64,000 nt of DNA, taken from the NCBI GenBank assembly GCA_902793285.1, contig CADBCV010000014.1, positions 1 to 64,000 of the forward strand, given 5' to 3'. The notes beneath the pieces are model-generated. The model did no database searches and was not told the origin of the DNA. It saw only the letters and a program-made list of their open reading frames with translations. The DNA comes from Oscillospiraceae bacterium. Lineage in GTDB: Bacteria > Bacillota > Clostridia > Oscillospirales > Oscillospiraceae. Below, in pieces: positions 42,548 to 50,948 of this stretch. The translations under genes were made by a program, and so were the position numbers. Every line of letters starts with the position of its first letter. The first letter of the stretch is position 1.

Positions 42548-44872
42548 ATGGATTTTGGGGGACAGGGACGGGCTGCCGGTCTCGGTGCCGGAGAGGGCGG
42601 GATGGACAGGCGCTTTTTCGTCGCCGCGCGCTGCGGACTGTATCTCGTGATGGGCGGGGTGATGGCCTGCGCGCGCGTGCTGCACAGCGGGGCGCCCTTC
42701 GGCATGGCCATGGTGGCGAGCTCCGGCTCCGGTCTGAGCGGGGTTTGCGCTCTGGTGGGGGCCTGCCTTGGCTATTTGCTCGGCGGCGGACTCGAGTGGG
42801 GAATCCGCTACATTGCGGCCTCAGTTCTTGTGTACACGGTGGGGTTTGTCTTTCACGAGTCCGGTTTCGGAAAGAACGAGTTTTTCATGCCCGCGGCCTC
42901 CGCCCTCGTCATGGGGCTCACGGGTTTTCTCGGCAGCTTCGCGCTTCAGGGCGGGGCGGTGCCGGTGGCGGCGGAGCTCTTTCTGGAGCTTGCGCTGGCC
43001 TTCGGCGGGACCTATTTCTTCCGGGACGCGCTCTCAAGCGAGCTGCGAAGCTCCGAGACCGCCGAGGTGCGCCACAGCGTCGCGCTCATGGTGATGGCCT
43101 CCTGCGCGCTGATGGCGCTCTCGCGCGTCACGCTCTTCGGGGTGGTGTCCCTCGGGCGTTTTTTCGCGCTGCTCCTCGTGATGACCTCCGCCATGAAGGG
43201 CGGGATGCTCACCGGGGCGGCGGTGGGGACGGTGCTCGGCCTTGCGATGGACGTGTCGAGCGAGGGCCCGCTTTTCTACGCCATGGCCTACGCCTTCTCG
43301 GGGCTTCTGTCCGGCGTGTTCGGGCGGCACGGGAGGGTGGTGTACGTGCTGTCGTTCGTGCTCGCCGGGGCGCTCGCGGTCGTGTGCGCCTGGGGGAGCG
43401 TCCAGCCCGTCGGCGCGCTCTTTGAGACCTTCTGCGCCTCGGTCATCTTCATGGTTTTGCCCTCCTCGCTTTTAAACCGTGTGGGCGTTGCCCTGCAGGG
43501 CATGGACCGGGGCTGCGGGGAATCGGGTCTCCGGCGCTTTGAGGCGGCGCGGCTGCGGCGTCTCGGCGAGGCGTACGGCGAGCTGTTTGAGACCGTGCGC
43601 CGCAATGTGGCCGAGCCCCGCAACGACGAGAACGTGGCCCGCATCTTCGACCGGGCCGCGGACGAGGTGTGCATCACCTGCCGCTTCAAAAACCGCTGCT
43701 GGAACGCGGAATACGTGGACACGCTCTCCGCGCTCAACGACGCGACGAAGGCCATGCTGGAGCACGGCAGTCTCGCGGTGGAGGACATTCCCGCCTTCTT
43801 CCGGGACAAGTGCGTGGGGCTGCCCGCCTTTGTCGCCGCCGTGAACGGGGAGCTGCGGGGCCTTGCCTACCGGCGGCAGTTTCGGGCGCGCCTCGCGGAG
43901 AACCGGAGCGTGGCCTGGGGCCAGTACGCGGATGTGGCCCAGCTTTTGGAGCGCTTTGCCGACGAGCTTGGCAGCGTGAGCGGCTCGGACCCCCTCATCG
44001 AGCGGCGGCTGCTGCGCTATCTCAAAAGTCTCGATCTCGACGCGGACGCCGCTGTGTACCGGGATGGGGGCGGGCGGCTTCGCATCACGATCGAGAGCGG
44101 GCGGCTCACGCCGCTTTTGCGCGAGGAGGGCTACCTTGAAAAGCTCTCGGAGATCGCGGGCACGCGCCTCTGCCAGCCGAAGACGCCGGAGGACGACGCC
44201 TCCCGCCTGGAGCTTCTGGAGGCGGAGCCGCTGGCCGTGTCCGTCGGCATCGCGGCGATGAAAAAGCAGGGCGAGCGCGTCAGCGGCGACCGGGGCACCT
44301 ATTTCAAGACCGACGCCGGGGTCCTCTGCGTCATTCTCTCCGACGGGATGGGCTGCGGGGACGAGGCCGCCGAGGACAGCCGCCGCGTGATCGGCATTCT
44401 GGAAAAATTCCTGCGCGCGGGGATGGAGCCCGCCGTCGCCATGAAGCTCTTAAACTCCGTGCTGCTTCTGCGGGACGGGGAGAGCTGGGGCTTTGCCACG
44501 GTGGACCTCATGTGTGTGGACCTCTTCACGGGGCAGACCAGCTTTTATAAATACGGCGCGGCCCCCTCCTATGTGCTCAGCGGTCGGAACATCCGCCGCG
44601 TCAAGGGGGAGACGCTGGCCGCCGGCCTCTCCGCCGGGGAGGGTACGGCGCCGGATGTGGTGCGTATGCGTCTCAAGCCCGGGTGCACCGCTGTCATTGC
44701 GACCGACGGGGTCCTCGCGGACGCGGAAGACGAGTGGCTCAAGAACCTGCTTTTGCAGGGCTTTGAGGACATGAAGGGCCTCGCCCGGGCGGTCCTGCGG
44801 CAGGCGGAGGAGCTCTACGGCGCGCTGGACGACATGACCGTGGTCACCGTGCGCGTGGAGGAGCGGCCATGA
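42548..44872 (+). CDS. spoIIE: Stage II sporulation protein E (PP2C-type phosphatase)
   Basis: 774 residues. About ten N-terminal membrane helices (to about residue 310) are followed by a linker with a Cys motif (C-I-T-C-R-F-K-N-R-C-W) and a C-terminal PP2C/SpoIIE domain. The domain has L-S-D-G-M-G-C-G, A-T-D-G-V-L and M-T-V-V-T-V. It dephosphorylates SpoIIAA to activate sigma-F in the forespore. GGAGGG precedes the ATG. A TATAAT at 42507-42512 has no good -35, consistent with an activator-dependent promoter. Its presence marks a sporulating lineage. Confidence 0.95.
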   Translation: MDFGGQGRAAGLGAGEGGMDRRFFVAARCGLYLVMGGVMACARVLHSGAPFGMAMVASSGSGLSGVCALVGACLGYLLGGGLEWGIRYIAASVLVYTVGFVFHESGFGKNEFFMPAASALVMGLTGFLGSFALQGGAVPVAAELFLELALAFGGTYFFRDALSSELRSSETAEVRHSVALMVMASCALMALSRVTLFGVVSLGRFFALLLVMTSAMKGGMLTGAAVGTVLGLAMDVSSEGPLFYAMAYAFSGLLSGVFGRHGRVVYVLSFVLAGALAVVCAWGSVQPVGALFETFCASVIFMVLPSSLLNRVGVALQGMDRGCGESGLRRFEAARLRRLGEAYGELFETVRRNVAEPRNDENVARIFDRAADEVCITCRFKNRCWNAEYVDTLSALNDATKAMLEHGSLAVEDIPAFFRDKCVGLPAFVAAVNGELRGLAYRRQFRARLAENRSVAWGQYADVAQLLERFADELGSVSGSDPLIERRLLRYLKSLDLDADAAVYRDGGGRLRITIESGRLTPLLREEGYLEKLSEIAGTRLCQPKTPEDDASRLELLEAEPLAVSVGIAAMKKQGERVSGDRGTYFKTDAGVLCVILSDGMGCGDEAAEDSRRVIGILEKFLRAGMEPAVAMKLLNSVLLLRDGESWGFATVDLMCVDLFTGQTSFYKYGAAPSYVLSGRNIRRVKGETLAAGLSAGEGTAPDVVRMRLKPGCTAVIATDGVLADAEDEWLKNLLLQGFEDMKGLARAVLRQAEELYGALDDMTVVTVRVEERP

Positions 44873-45225
44873 TCTCGCGTCCCCGCGGCGGGCTCTATAC
44901 GCTCGGCGGCAGGCTGCGGGAGCTGCTGATCCCCAGGGCGCAGGAGACCGGCACGCCGCGGCTGCGGGGAAAGATGCGCCGCGCCGTCGTGGTCCCCGCG
45001 CCGGGGGAGCTGTTCAGCGAGGCGGTCTTCATCCTGCGGGACGACGCGCTGCGCGCGCCGGGGCTCGATCAGGACGAGCTTCTGCGGGAGGCCGCCCGCG
45101 CGGCGGAGGGCTATACCGAGGAAGTTCTGCCCGCAAGGGCGCGGCGCGGCCTGCACCCGGGGGCGGCCTTCCTCCTCGGCGCGGCGGCGGCGCTCCTGCT
45201 CGCCTGGGCGCTGGGCTTTCTCTAA
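44869..45225 (+). CDS. Small protein after spoIIE with one C-terminal membrane helix
   Basis: 118 residues, starting inside the spoIIE stop (ATGA overlap) and thus coupled. The first ~95 residues are Arg-rich and soluble. The last 20 form a membrane helix (A-A-A-A-L-L-L-A-W-A-L-G). I do not recognise a family. Tail-anchored topology and coupling suggest a sporulation-related partner (inference). The TAA stop is at the very edge of a MITE-like element. Confidence 0.65.
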   Translation: MISRPRGGLYTLGGRLRELLIPRAQETGTPRLRGKMRRAVVVPAPGELFSEAVFILRDDALRAPGLDQDELLREAARAAEGYTEEVLPARARRGLHPGAAFLLGAAAALLLAWALGFL

Positions 45226-45401
45226 GGCAACACCGCACAATACGCCTGCGGCATCTTCCGGTAAATTTGTGCCCTGATTTCGTCACTTTTTCTTGAGGTA
45301 CACAAAGTACATCTGCAAAATTTAGATGTTCTGTATACCCTTGTGGTGGAACCCAAATTTTCTCGGAATCTGCTCTTGCCGCATTGTGCGGTATTGCCCT
45401 A
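45223..45401. mobile_element. MITE-like element with 19-bp terminal inverted repeats
   Basis: TAAGGCAACACCGCACAAT (45223-45241) and the reverse complement TAGGGCAATACCGCACAAT (45401-45383) match at 17 of 19 positions and are bounded by TA on both sides. The 140-bp interior has no gene. The size and TA boundaries fit a non-autonomous transposon. Confidence 0.7.
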
Positions 45402-45416
45402 AAGCGCAAACAGGCG

Positions 45417-45445
45417 TTGCGCGGCGGGGAAACGGATGGTATAAT
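45417..45445 (+). promoter_or_regulatory. Promoter of the solute-binding lipoprotein gene
   Basis: TTGCGC (45417-45422), 17-base spacer, TATAAT (45440-45445). It begins 16 bases outside the MITE. GGGAGGG lies before the ATG at 45475. Confidence 0.6.
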
Positions 45446-45474
45446 AAGCCAAAACAACGAACGGGAGGGCAGCC

Positions 45475-46788
45475 ATGAGAAAGAGAATAAAATGCGGCCT
45501 CTGCCTTTTGCTTGCGCTCATGACGCTGCTGCTCACGGGCTGCGACGCCGTGATCGACACGCTGCATCTGCCGCGCGTGACGCAGGGGCAGGTCTTTGTC
45601 CCCCGGCTTGATCCGAACCGGGCCTGCACGCTCCGCGTTCTGGGGAGCTACCGGAGCTTTCCGGAGCTTGAGCAGTCCTTTGCCGCCTTTCGCCGCTACT
45701 ACCCCCATGTGGAGCTTGTATATTCCCACCTGCCGAATTACAACAGCGCCATCCTCACGGCGCTCGAGGCTGAGGAGAAGCCGAACCTCTTTTTCACCAA
45801 TCCCTGGATGCTCGAGGACGCCGTATATTACCGGGTCTTTGACGCGGCGGAGGATCTCTCGGACCGCGCGCTGGGGCTCGACCTCTCCTGCGTGCGGGAG
45901 GGGCTTTTGTACCGCGACCCCGCCGGCAAGGTCCCCATGGCGCCGATCCTCTCCAACACCAGCGGGATGCTGGTGAACGAGGCGCTCTTTGAAGAGCTCG
46001 GCGTCCCGGCGCCGGTGAGCTTTTCCGCGCTGCTGGACGCCTGCGACCGCTTCCGCGCATCGGGCATCGCCTCCCCGGCACTGGGCTCCGTGGACGACGC
46101 GGACGGCCTCCCCTACGCGCTGGGCTTCCCCGTCCTCTGCGGCGCGCTGCGGGACGATCCGGCGGCGGTCGAGGCGCTCAACGACTATGCCGAGGGCTCC
46201 GGCGAGACTCTGCGCGGCGCGCTCAATGCCGTTTACAGCTTTTTCGACTGCGGCTGCGCAAATCTCGAGCGCTGCCTTGCGCTGGAGGACGCCAACGACA
46301 AAATGCTCCTGCGCTTTCTGGAGGGGGACGTGCCCATGCTCCTCTGCGGGGCGGACATCGCCTCCGGCACCGCCTCGCGCGAGCGGCAGTCCTCGGCCTT
46401 CCTCGCGCACCCCTTCCCCTACAGCTTCCGCCCTATCCCTGTGACGGAAGAGGGAGGATGGTTCCAGAGCTCGGTTCTGGTGGCGCTCTCGGTGTGCCGG
46501 GATTGCGACAATCTCGACATGACAAACGAGTTTCTGCGCTTTCTGATGAACACGCAGGAGCTCAACGCGCTGGCCCGCGCAAGAAGGCTTGTCACCGTGA
46601 CGCGCGATTTCACCGCCGATCCGATGTTTGCCGCCTTCGGGGACATGGACGCGGCGCACACCGTCTACCCCCAGTCGCTGCGTCTGCAGGAGCGGGTGCT
46701 GAACCAGTTTCACAAGGCGGCCTTCGCCGTCGCGGTCGGCAAGCTCAGCGTGGACGAGGCCGTCGCCGCCTACGGGCTGATGATATAG
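45475..46788 (+). CDS. Extracellular solute-binding lipoprotein (family 1)
   Basis: 437 residues. Lipoprotein signal with L-T-G-C (Cys about residue 23), then a periplasmic-binding-type fold (sugar ABC family): L-R-V-L-G-S-Y, F-F-T-N-P-W-M, P-I-L-S-N-T-S-G-M-L-V-N. No ABC permease or ATPase gene is nearby, so it is an orphan component. The ligand is probably a saccharide. The TAG stop overlaps the left tip of a second MITE-like element. Confidence 0.8.
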   Translation: MRKRIKCGLCLLLALMTLLLTGCDAVIDTLHLPRVTQGQVFVPRLDPNRACTLRVLGSYRSFPELEQSFAAFRRYYPHVELVYSHLPNYNSAILTALEAEEKPNLFFTNPWMLEDAVYYRVFDAAEDLSDRALGLDLSCVREGLLYRDPAGKVPMAPILSNTSGMLVNEALFEELGVPAPVSFSALLDACDRFRASGIASPALGSVDDADGLPYALGFPVLCGALRDDPAAVEALNDYAEGSGETLRGALNAVYSFFDCGCANLERCLALEDANDKMLLRFLEGDVPMLLCGADIASGTASRERQSSAFLAHPFPYSFRPIPVTEEGGWFQSSVLVALSVCRDCDNLDMTNEFLRFLMNTQELNALARARRLVTVTRDFTADPMFAAFGDMDAAHTVYPQSLRLQERVLNQFHKAAFAVAVGKLSVDEAVAAYGLMI

Positions 46789-46951
46789 CAAAAGGGCTTG
46801 TCTCAAAATGCGGCGTGTTCCACTATAAGCGTAGGGGAGGGGCTTGCCCCTCCCGCGCGCAGCCATTGTTTATCTTGTGAAAAAAGTACGCTACGGTATC
46901 AGGCACGTGTTTTCAAAAACTATTCGGGTTTTGAGACAGCCCCTTTTGCTA
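46786..46951. mobile_element. Second MITE-like inverted-repeat element
   Basis: The left tip TAGCAAAAGGGCTTGTCTC (from 46786) and the right tip GAGACAGCCCCTTTTGCTA (to 46951) are near-perfect inverted repeats. They are bounded by TA, with TTTTGAGA/TCTCAAAA continuing inward. The GGCTGTCTCAAAA-type end recalls IS1182-like ends. The interior includes a CGTAGGGGAGGGGC / GCCCCTCCC hairpin. It lies between convergent genes. Confidence 0.6.
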
Positions 46952-46965
46952 TTATATGGTGCCGT

Positions 46966-47493
46966 TTACGCCTCGCCGAATTCGCGCTGATACAGGCGCA
47001 CGAGATGCGGGGCGCCCCAGCAGAGGAAGAGCGCCACGGCGGAGCCCACCGCAGTCTGCAAAATCTGAAACGGCAGCTTTGCCACCGCGTAGGCCGGGGT
47101 GCTGTACACAAAGGCGCGGCCCAGACTGTAGCCCGTGAAGGTGACGATCCAGCCGACAACGGCCCCGACGATCGAGCCCCGGAAGGGCTTCTCCTTCATC
47201 CAGCGGTGGACGAAGAGGGAGATGAGCACCGCCTGCAGCCCGTGCACCGCGAGAGACACGAACATGGGCGCGGGGTAAAAGAGCATGTCGCCGATGAAGG
47301 CCCCGACGCCGCCCACCATGAAGGCATAGAGGGGCCCGAGCAGGACCGAGGCCGTGACAATGATCACATCGTTTAAATACATATGCCCGCCGGGGACCGG
47401 GATGGAGAGGACGCTTGTGCTCATGATGATGTTGAGCGCCATCAGAAGCGCCGTCACCGTGAGATCGCGGGTGCGGATTTTCTTTTCGTTCAT
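46966..47493 (-). CDS. ECF transporter S component
   Basis: 175 residues with five or six transmembrane helices and an N-terminal basic start (M-N-E-K-K-I-R-T-R-D-L). It carries the S-component pattern A-L-x-x-A-L-N-I-I and G-G-V-G-A-F-I-G-D. It would bind a vitamin-like substrate and use a shared EcfAA'T module encoded elsewhere. Divergence from a MocR/PdxR-like regulator suggests a B6-type vitamin (inference). Confidence 0.8.
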   Translation of the reverse strand: MNEKKIRTRDLTVTALLMALNIIMSTSVLSIPVPGGHMYLNDVIIVTASVLLGPLYAFMVGGVGAFIGDMLFYPAPMFVSLAVHGLQAVLISLFVHRWMKEKPFRGSIVGAVVGWIVTFTGYSLGRAFVYSTPAYAVAKLPFQILQTAVGSAVALFLCWGAPHLVRLYQREFGEA

Positions 47494-47505
47494 GGAGATC
47501 CCTCC

Positions 47506-47533
47506 TTGACATTTGGTATGCCCGCATTATAAT
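47506..47533 (+). promoter_or_regulatory. Consensus promoter of the MocR-like gene
   Basis: TTGACA (47506-47511), 16-base spacer, TATAAT (47528-47533). TGAAC-TGAAC direct repeats follow (47537-47546 region) and could be regulator half-sites. The opposite strand reads TATAAT at the same place, so divergent transcription likely overlaps. Confidence 0.65.
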
Positions 47534-47585
47534 CGTGAACTGAACTTATGCATATCACCAGATAAGGAGTTTTTTATAAGACCAG

Positions 47586-48659
47586 ATGAAATACACCATT
47601 GACCATAGCCTCCGCGAGAGCGCCTATATGCAGCTCTATGCCCAGCTCCGGGACGATATCCTCTCCGGCGTCATTCCGCGGGGGGCGAAGCTGCCCTCCA
47701 AGCGGCTTTTGGCCGGGGAGCTCGGCGTGAGCCTTGTGACGGTGGAGCACGCCTTTGCCCTGCTCGCGGACGAGGGCTATGTGGAGACGCGCGAGCGCAG
47801 CGGCTGCTACGCCTGCTTTGGCGGCGCGCCGCGGCGGGAGGCTCCCCTCCCCGCCCCGCGTCAGGCGTCGGGCGCGCTCACCGTGCCGGAGGACTTTCCC
47901 TTTTCGGTGCTCGCCAAGACCATGCGGCGGGTGCTCAGTGAATACGACCGGCGCATCCTGGAGCGAAGCCCCGGCCCCGGCGTCCCGGAACTGCGGGAGG
48001 CTATCGCCGCCTACATCGCGCGAAGCCGGGGGCTCACCGTCCCGCCGGAGCGCATTTTGGTGGGGGCGGGCGCCGAATATCTCTACGCCCTCATCGCCCA
48101 GTTTTTCGGCGCGGGCGCCCGCTTTGCGCTCGAGGAGCCCTGCTACGCCCGCATCCGCCAGGTATACACGGCAAACGGCATCGACTGTCTCGGCCTTCCC
48201 ATGGGGGGCGACGGGATCGTCTCCCAGGCGCTGGAGGGCAGCACAGCCGCCGTTTTGCACGTGACGCCCTTCAACAGCTACCCCAGCCGTGTCACGGCCA
48301 CGGCCTCCAAGCGGCACGAGTACGCGCACTGGGCCCGCGCGCGGGAAGCCTATATTGTGGAGGACGACTACGACGCGGAGCTCGCCTCCGCCACGCGGCA
48401 GATCGAGACGATCTGCTCCCTCGCGCCGGAGCGGGTCATCTACCTCAACACCTTCTCCCGGAGCTTCGCCCCCTCCATGCGCACGGCCTATCTCGTCCTG
48501 CCGGAGGCGCTGGTGGAGCCCTGGCGGGAGAAGCTGGGCTTCTACTCCTGCGCCGTGCCGGTCTTTGAGCAGTATGTGCTGGCGGAGTTTCTGGCGAGCG
48601 GGGAGCTTGAGCGCTACATCAACCGCCGGCGCAGAAAGCTCCGGCAGACGAAGGGGTGA
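47586..48659 (+). CDS. MocR/PdxR-like GntR-aminotransferase regulator, C-terminally truncated
   Basis: 357 residues. GntR winged helix at residues 8-75 (L-R-D-D-I-L-S-G-V, L-P-S-K-R-L-L-A). An aminotransferase fold follows (G-A-G-A-E-Y-L-Y, V-E-D-D-Y-D-A-E-L). MocR proteins are usually about 460-480 residues; this one ends at R-R-R-R-K-L-R, about 100 short, losing the small C-terminal subdomain. The PLP-lysine site reads N-T-F-S-R-S-F-A-P, with Arg at codon 292 where the family has Lys. It probably cannot form the PLP Schiff base. A palindromic repeat starts two bases after the stop. Confidence 0.8.
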   Translation: MKYTIDHSLRESAYMQLYAQLRDDILSGVIPRGAKLPSKRLLAGELGVSLVTVEHAFALLADEGYVETRERSGCYACFGGAPRREAPLPAPRQASGALTVPEDFPFSVLAKTMRRVLSEYDRRILERSPGPGVPELREAIAAYIARSRGLTVPPERILVGAGAEYLYALIAQFFGAGARFALEEPCYARIRQVYTANGIDCLGLPMGGDGIVSQALEGSTAAVLHVTPFNSYPSRVTATASKRHEYAHWARAREAYIVEDDYDAELASATRQIETICSLAPERVIYLNTFSRSFAPSMRTAYLVLPEALVEPWREKLGFYSCAVPVFEQYVLAEFLASGELERYINRRRRKLRQTKG

Positions 48660-48660
48660 A

Positions 48661-48741
48661 AAACGTGTCATCTTGAGCGTCAGCGAAGGATCCCCCGGGT
48701 TTTTGCACGGGATTCTTCGCTGCGCTCAGAATGACACGTTT
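48661..48741. repeat. Palindromic repeat, family A, complete copy
   Basis: AAACGTGTCAT (48661-48671) and ATGACACGTTT (48731-48741) are perfect tips. Inside are CTTGAGCG..CGAAGGATC and GATTCTTCGCTGCGCTCAG. Convergent-gene gap. Confidence 0.85.
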
Positions 48742-48749
48742 ATGGTGCG

Positions 48750-49538
48750 TCAGATCAGCCGCTTGCCCTTTCTGCGAAATTCGCGCGCCTCGGCCACGGT
48801 GGGCCAGGTGTAGTAGCTGCCCTTGTCCGTCTCATTTTTCCGGCGCGTGACGGTGCCGTCCGCGATATCCCGGATGGCCTGAAGCATGAGCTCCCCGCCG
48901 ACGGTCTTGGTCTTTTTCATGAGGCTGAACATGCTGCGGCAGCCGGTGAGATCCACGCTGCCCTGCTCGATGATGTCCCCGTCGTCGATCTTCGCGCTCA
49001 TGTAGTGCACCGTCGCGCCGCCGCGCTTCTCGTCGTTGTAGAGATACCAGAACGAGGGAAGGCAGCCCCGGTAATCCGGCAGGAGCGCGCCATGCACGTT
49101 GATGACCCCGTGCTTCGGCACGCCGAGAAGCTCCGGCTTGATGATCTGGGGCGCGGAGTAGGAGATGATGAGATCGGGGGCGAGATCCCGGACGTGCTGG
49201 ACAAAGGCGGGATCGTTCGAGTCCGTGATGATGCGGAAGGGGACCCCGTTCTTCCTTGCCGCGTCCTTCACCGAGCAGCAGCCGCCGAAGAGCCGGTAGC
49301 CCGCGAGCCGGTCGAGGACCCGCTCCGCCTCCCGCCCGACGGTGACGACGCCCATCTTCGCGCACTGCCAGAGGCCGAACCATTTGTAATAGTCGCCGAG
49401 TCTGTTCTCAAGAGCGGACTTGCAGTTGACCTGCACGATCTCCTGGAGCTCACAGACCTGCGCTGCCTTGTCGATATTCTTGGGGATGAAAAAGCGGTCG
49501 GCCTGGGTCATGACCACGACCTTCAGTTTTTCGCTCAT
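48750..49538 (-). CDS. Formyltransferase family protein (sugar or ArnA-type)
   Basis: 262 residues from ATG 49538. Formyl_trans_N fold with D-L-I-I-S-Y-S-A-P-Q and the catalytic pattern V-I-N-V-H-G-A-L-L-P-D-Y-R-G (Asn..His..Asp type). It also has I-D-D-G-D-I-I-E-Q-G. It lacks a tRNA-binding C-terminal domain, so it is not Fmt. In this context it most likely formylates an amino sugar using a formyl-folate. Start overlaps the sugar-transferase stop. Confidence 0.8.
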   Translation of the reverse strand: MSEKLKVVVMTQADRFFIPKNIDKAAQVCELQEIVQVNCKSALENRLGDYYKWFGLWQCAKMGVVTVGREAERVLDRLAGYRLFGGCCSVKDAARKNGVPFRIITDSNDPAFVQHVRDLAPDLIISYSAPQIIKPELLGVPKHGVINVHGALLPDYRGCLPSFWYLYNDEKRGGATVHYMSAKIDDGDIIEQGSVDLTGCRSMFSLMKKTKTVGGELMLQAIRDIADGTVTRRKNETDKGSYYTWPTVAEAREFRRKGKRLI

Positions 49539-50212
49539 GTCTCCGTCTCTCCCTTCCGGTGCTCCTGCGCCCACTGGACGAGTGTATTGAAAATTTTCTC
49601 CGGCCTGCGCCCCGCGACGGCGGCCAGGATGCACGCCACGGTCCAGGCAATCATCTTGAGATCGAAGAGCGCGCCCATCTTATCGAGGTACACAAGGTCG
49701 AGCTCGAGTCTTGTGGGGAGGACCAGGGTCTCATAGTCCGCCGCGCCCTCCACGCTGTCGCCGTAGATATAGTCGTAGAGCGCCGAGGGGCCGGTGAGGC
49801 CCGCCTGCACCCGGCCCGCCGCGGCATAGCGCCCGCCGCGGGTGACGGCCATCTGGTCCACCGCCGCGGGGCGGGGGCCGACGATGCTCATGTCCCCTTT
49901 GAGGATATTGAGAAGCTGGGGCAGCTCGTCGATCTTGGTTTCGCGGAGGAAGTGCCCGAAGGGGAAGATGCGGTCCTCATCCCCGCGGAAGACGGCCTCG
50001 TTCGCCTTGCCCTGGCGCATGGAGCGGAACTTAAACATGCGGAAGGTCCGGTTGTCCTTCCCCACGCGATTGGCCATATAGAAGACCGGCCCGGGGTCCG
50101 AGAGCTCGATCCCCGCCGCGGCGATGAGCCAGAGGGGGGCGCTCACCGCGAGACCCAGCAGCGCGCAGCCCGCGTCAAAAAGGCGCTTTACAAAGAGATA
50201 GGTCGTATGCAT
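49535..50212 (-). CDS. Undecaprenyl-phosphate sugar phosphotransferase (WcaJ/PglC type)
   Basis: 225 residues from ATG 50212. One N-terminal re-entrant membrane helix and the bacterial sugar transferase domain with N-R-V-G-K, F-K-F-R-S-M, E-T-K-I-D-E-L-P-Q and G-P-R-P. It transfers a sugar-1-phosphate to undecaprenyl phosphate to start a surface glycan. The C-terminal extension of about 40 residues has a hydrophobic stretch. Middle gene of a three-gene cassette. Confidence 0.9.
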   Translation of the reverse strand: MHTTYLFVKRLFDAGCALLGLAVSAPLWLIAAAGIELSDPGPVFYMANRVGKDNRTFRMFKFRSMRQGKANEAVFRGDEDRIFPFGHFLRETKIDELPQLLNILKGDMSIVGPRPAAVDQMAVTRGGRYAAAGRVQAGLTGPSALYDYIYGDSVEGAADYETLVLPTRLELDLVYLDKMGALFDLKMIAWTVACILAAVAGRRPEKIFNTLVQWAQEHRKGETET

Positions 50213-50220
50213 GGCGCGCC

Positions 50221-50892
50221 TCAGAGTCTTCGGAAGACGGTCTCGAACGCCTCGGCATAGAGGCAGCCCGCCTGGGCCCCGCGCCATGCGGCGAGAGCGC
50301 GCAGCGCCTCCTCAGACCGGGGGTGCGGATAGGGGCGCATGACCCCGGCGTAGCAGCGCAGGGCCGCGAGCTTTTTCTCCACGCCCGCCTCCCCGATCTC
50401 CACAAAGAGGTTCGGCGTGAAGCGGTTTTGCGCGCTGTCCAGGGACCACTCCGTAGAGGAGGGGACCTCCATATACGAAAAGCTCCTGAGCGGCGCCATG
50501 CCCTCCCGCCGCTGGAAGAGCCGCGCCGCGGCCTGGGCGGCGCCGCTCGTCATCACATGGTCCACGTTTGTGTCCGAGGGGTGGTGCGTCACGATGGCCT
50601 CCGCGCCGAAATCCTCGATGCAGCGCTCGATAAACTGCACAAGCTCCAGGTGCGGCACGGTGTTCATTTTGATGTTCGGGAAATCCGCCGCGTAGGTCTT
50701 TTGTACGCCCAGCACCGCATGGGCGCGGGCCTGGTCGTCCCCGAGCGTTGCGGAGATGTTGGCGCGGGCGGCGGCGTGGTTTGCCATGGTGGCGACCGCC
50801 ACCGCGTCCCCCCGCTCTGTCAGCTTATGGATGGTCGCGCCGGCGCCCAGGACCTCATCGTCCGGGTGGGCCACGACGAACAGATACTTCAT
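50221..50892 (-). CDS. PIG-L/LmbE family deacetylase
   Basis: 223 residues from ATG 50892 (GGGGAG upstream). Zinc motif A-H-P-D-D-E near the N-terminus and T-H-H-P-S-D-T-N-V-D-H later are the family's metal and catalytic residues. It removes N-acetyl from amino sugars. Eight bases separate it from the sugar-transferase gene, so deacetylation, lipid-linkage and N-formylation may act in series (inference). Confidence 0.9.
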   Translation of the reverse strand: MKYLFVVAHPDDEVLGAGATIHKLTERGDAVAVATMANHAAARANISATLGDDQARAHAVLGVQKTYAADFPNIKMNTVPHLELVQFIERCIEDFGAEAIVTHHPSDTNVDHVMTSGAAQAAARLFQRREGMAPLRSFSYMEVPSSTEWSLDSAQNRFTPNLFVEIGEAGVEKKLAALRCYAGVMRPYPHPRSEEALRALAAWRGAQAGCLYAEAFETVFRRL

Positions 50893-50948
50893 AGTCTGCA
50901 CTCCCCTCGTTGTTTTTCGGCTCACTGTATCATACAGGCCGGATTTTA

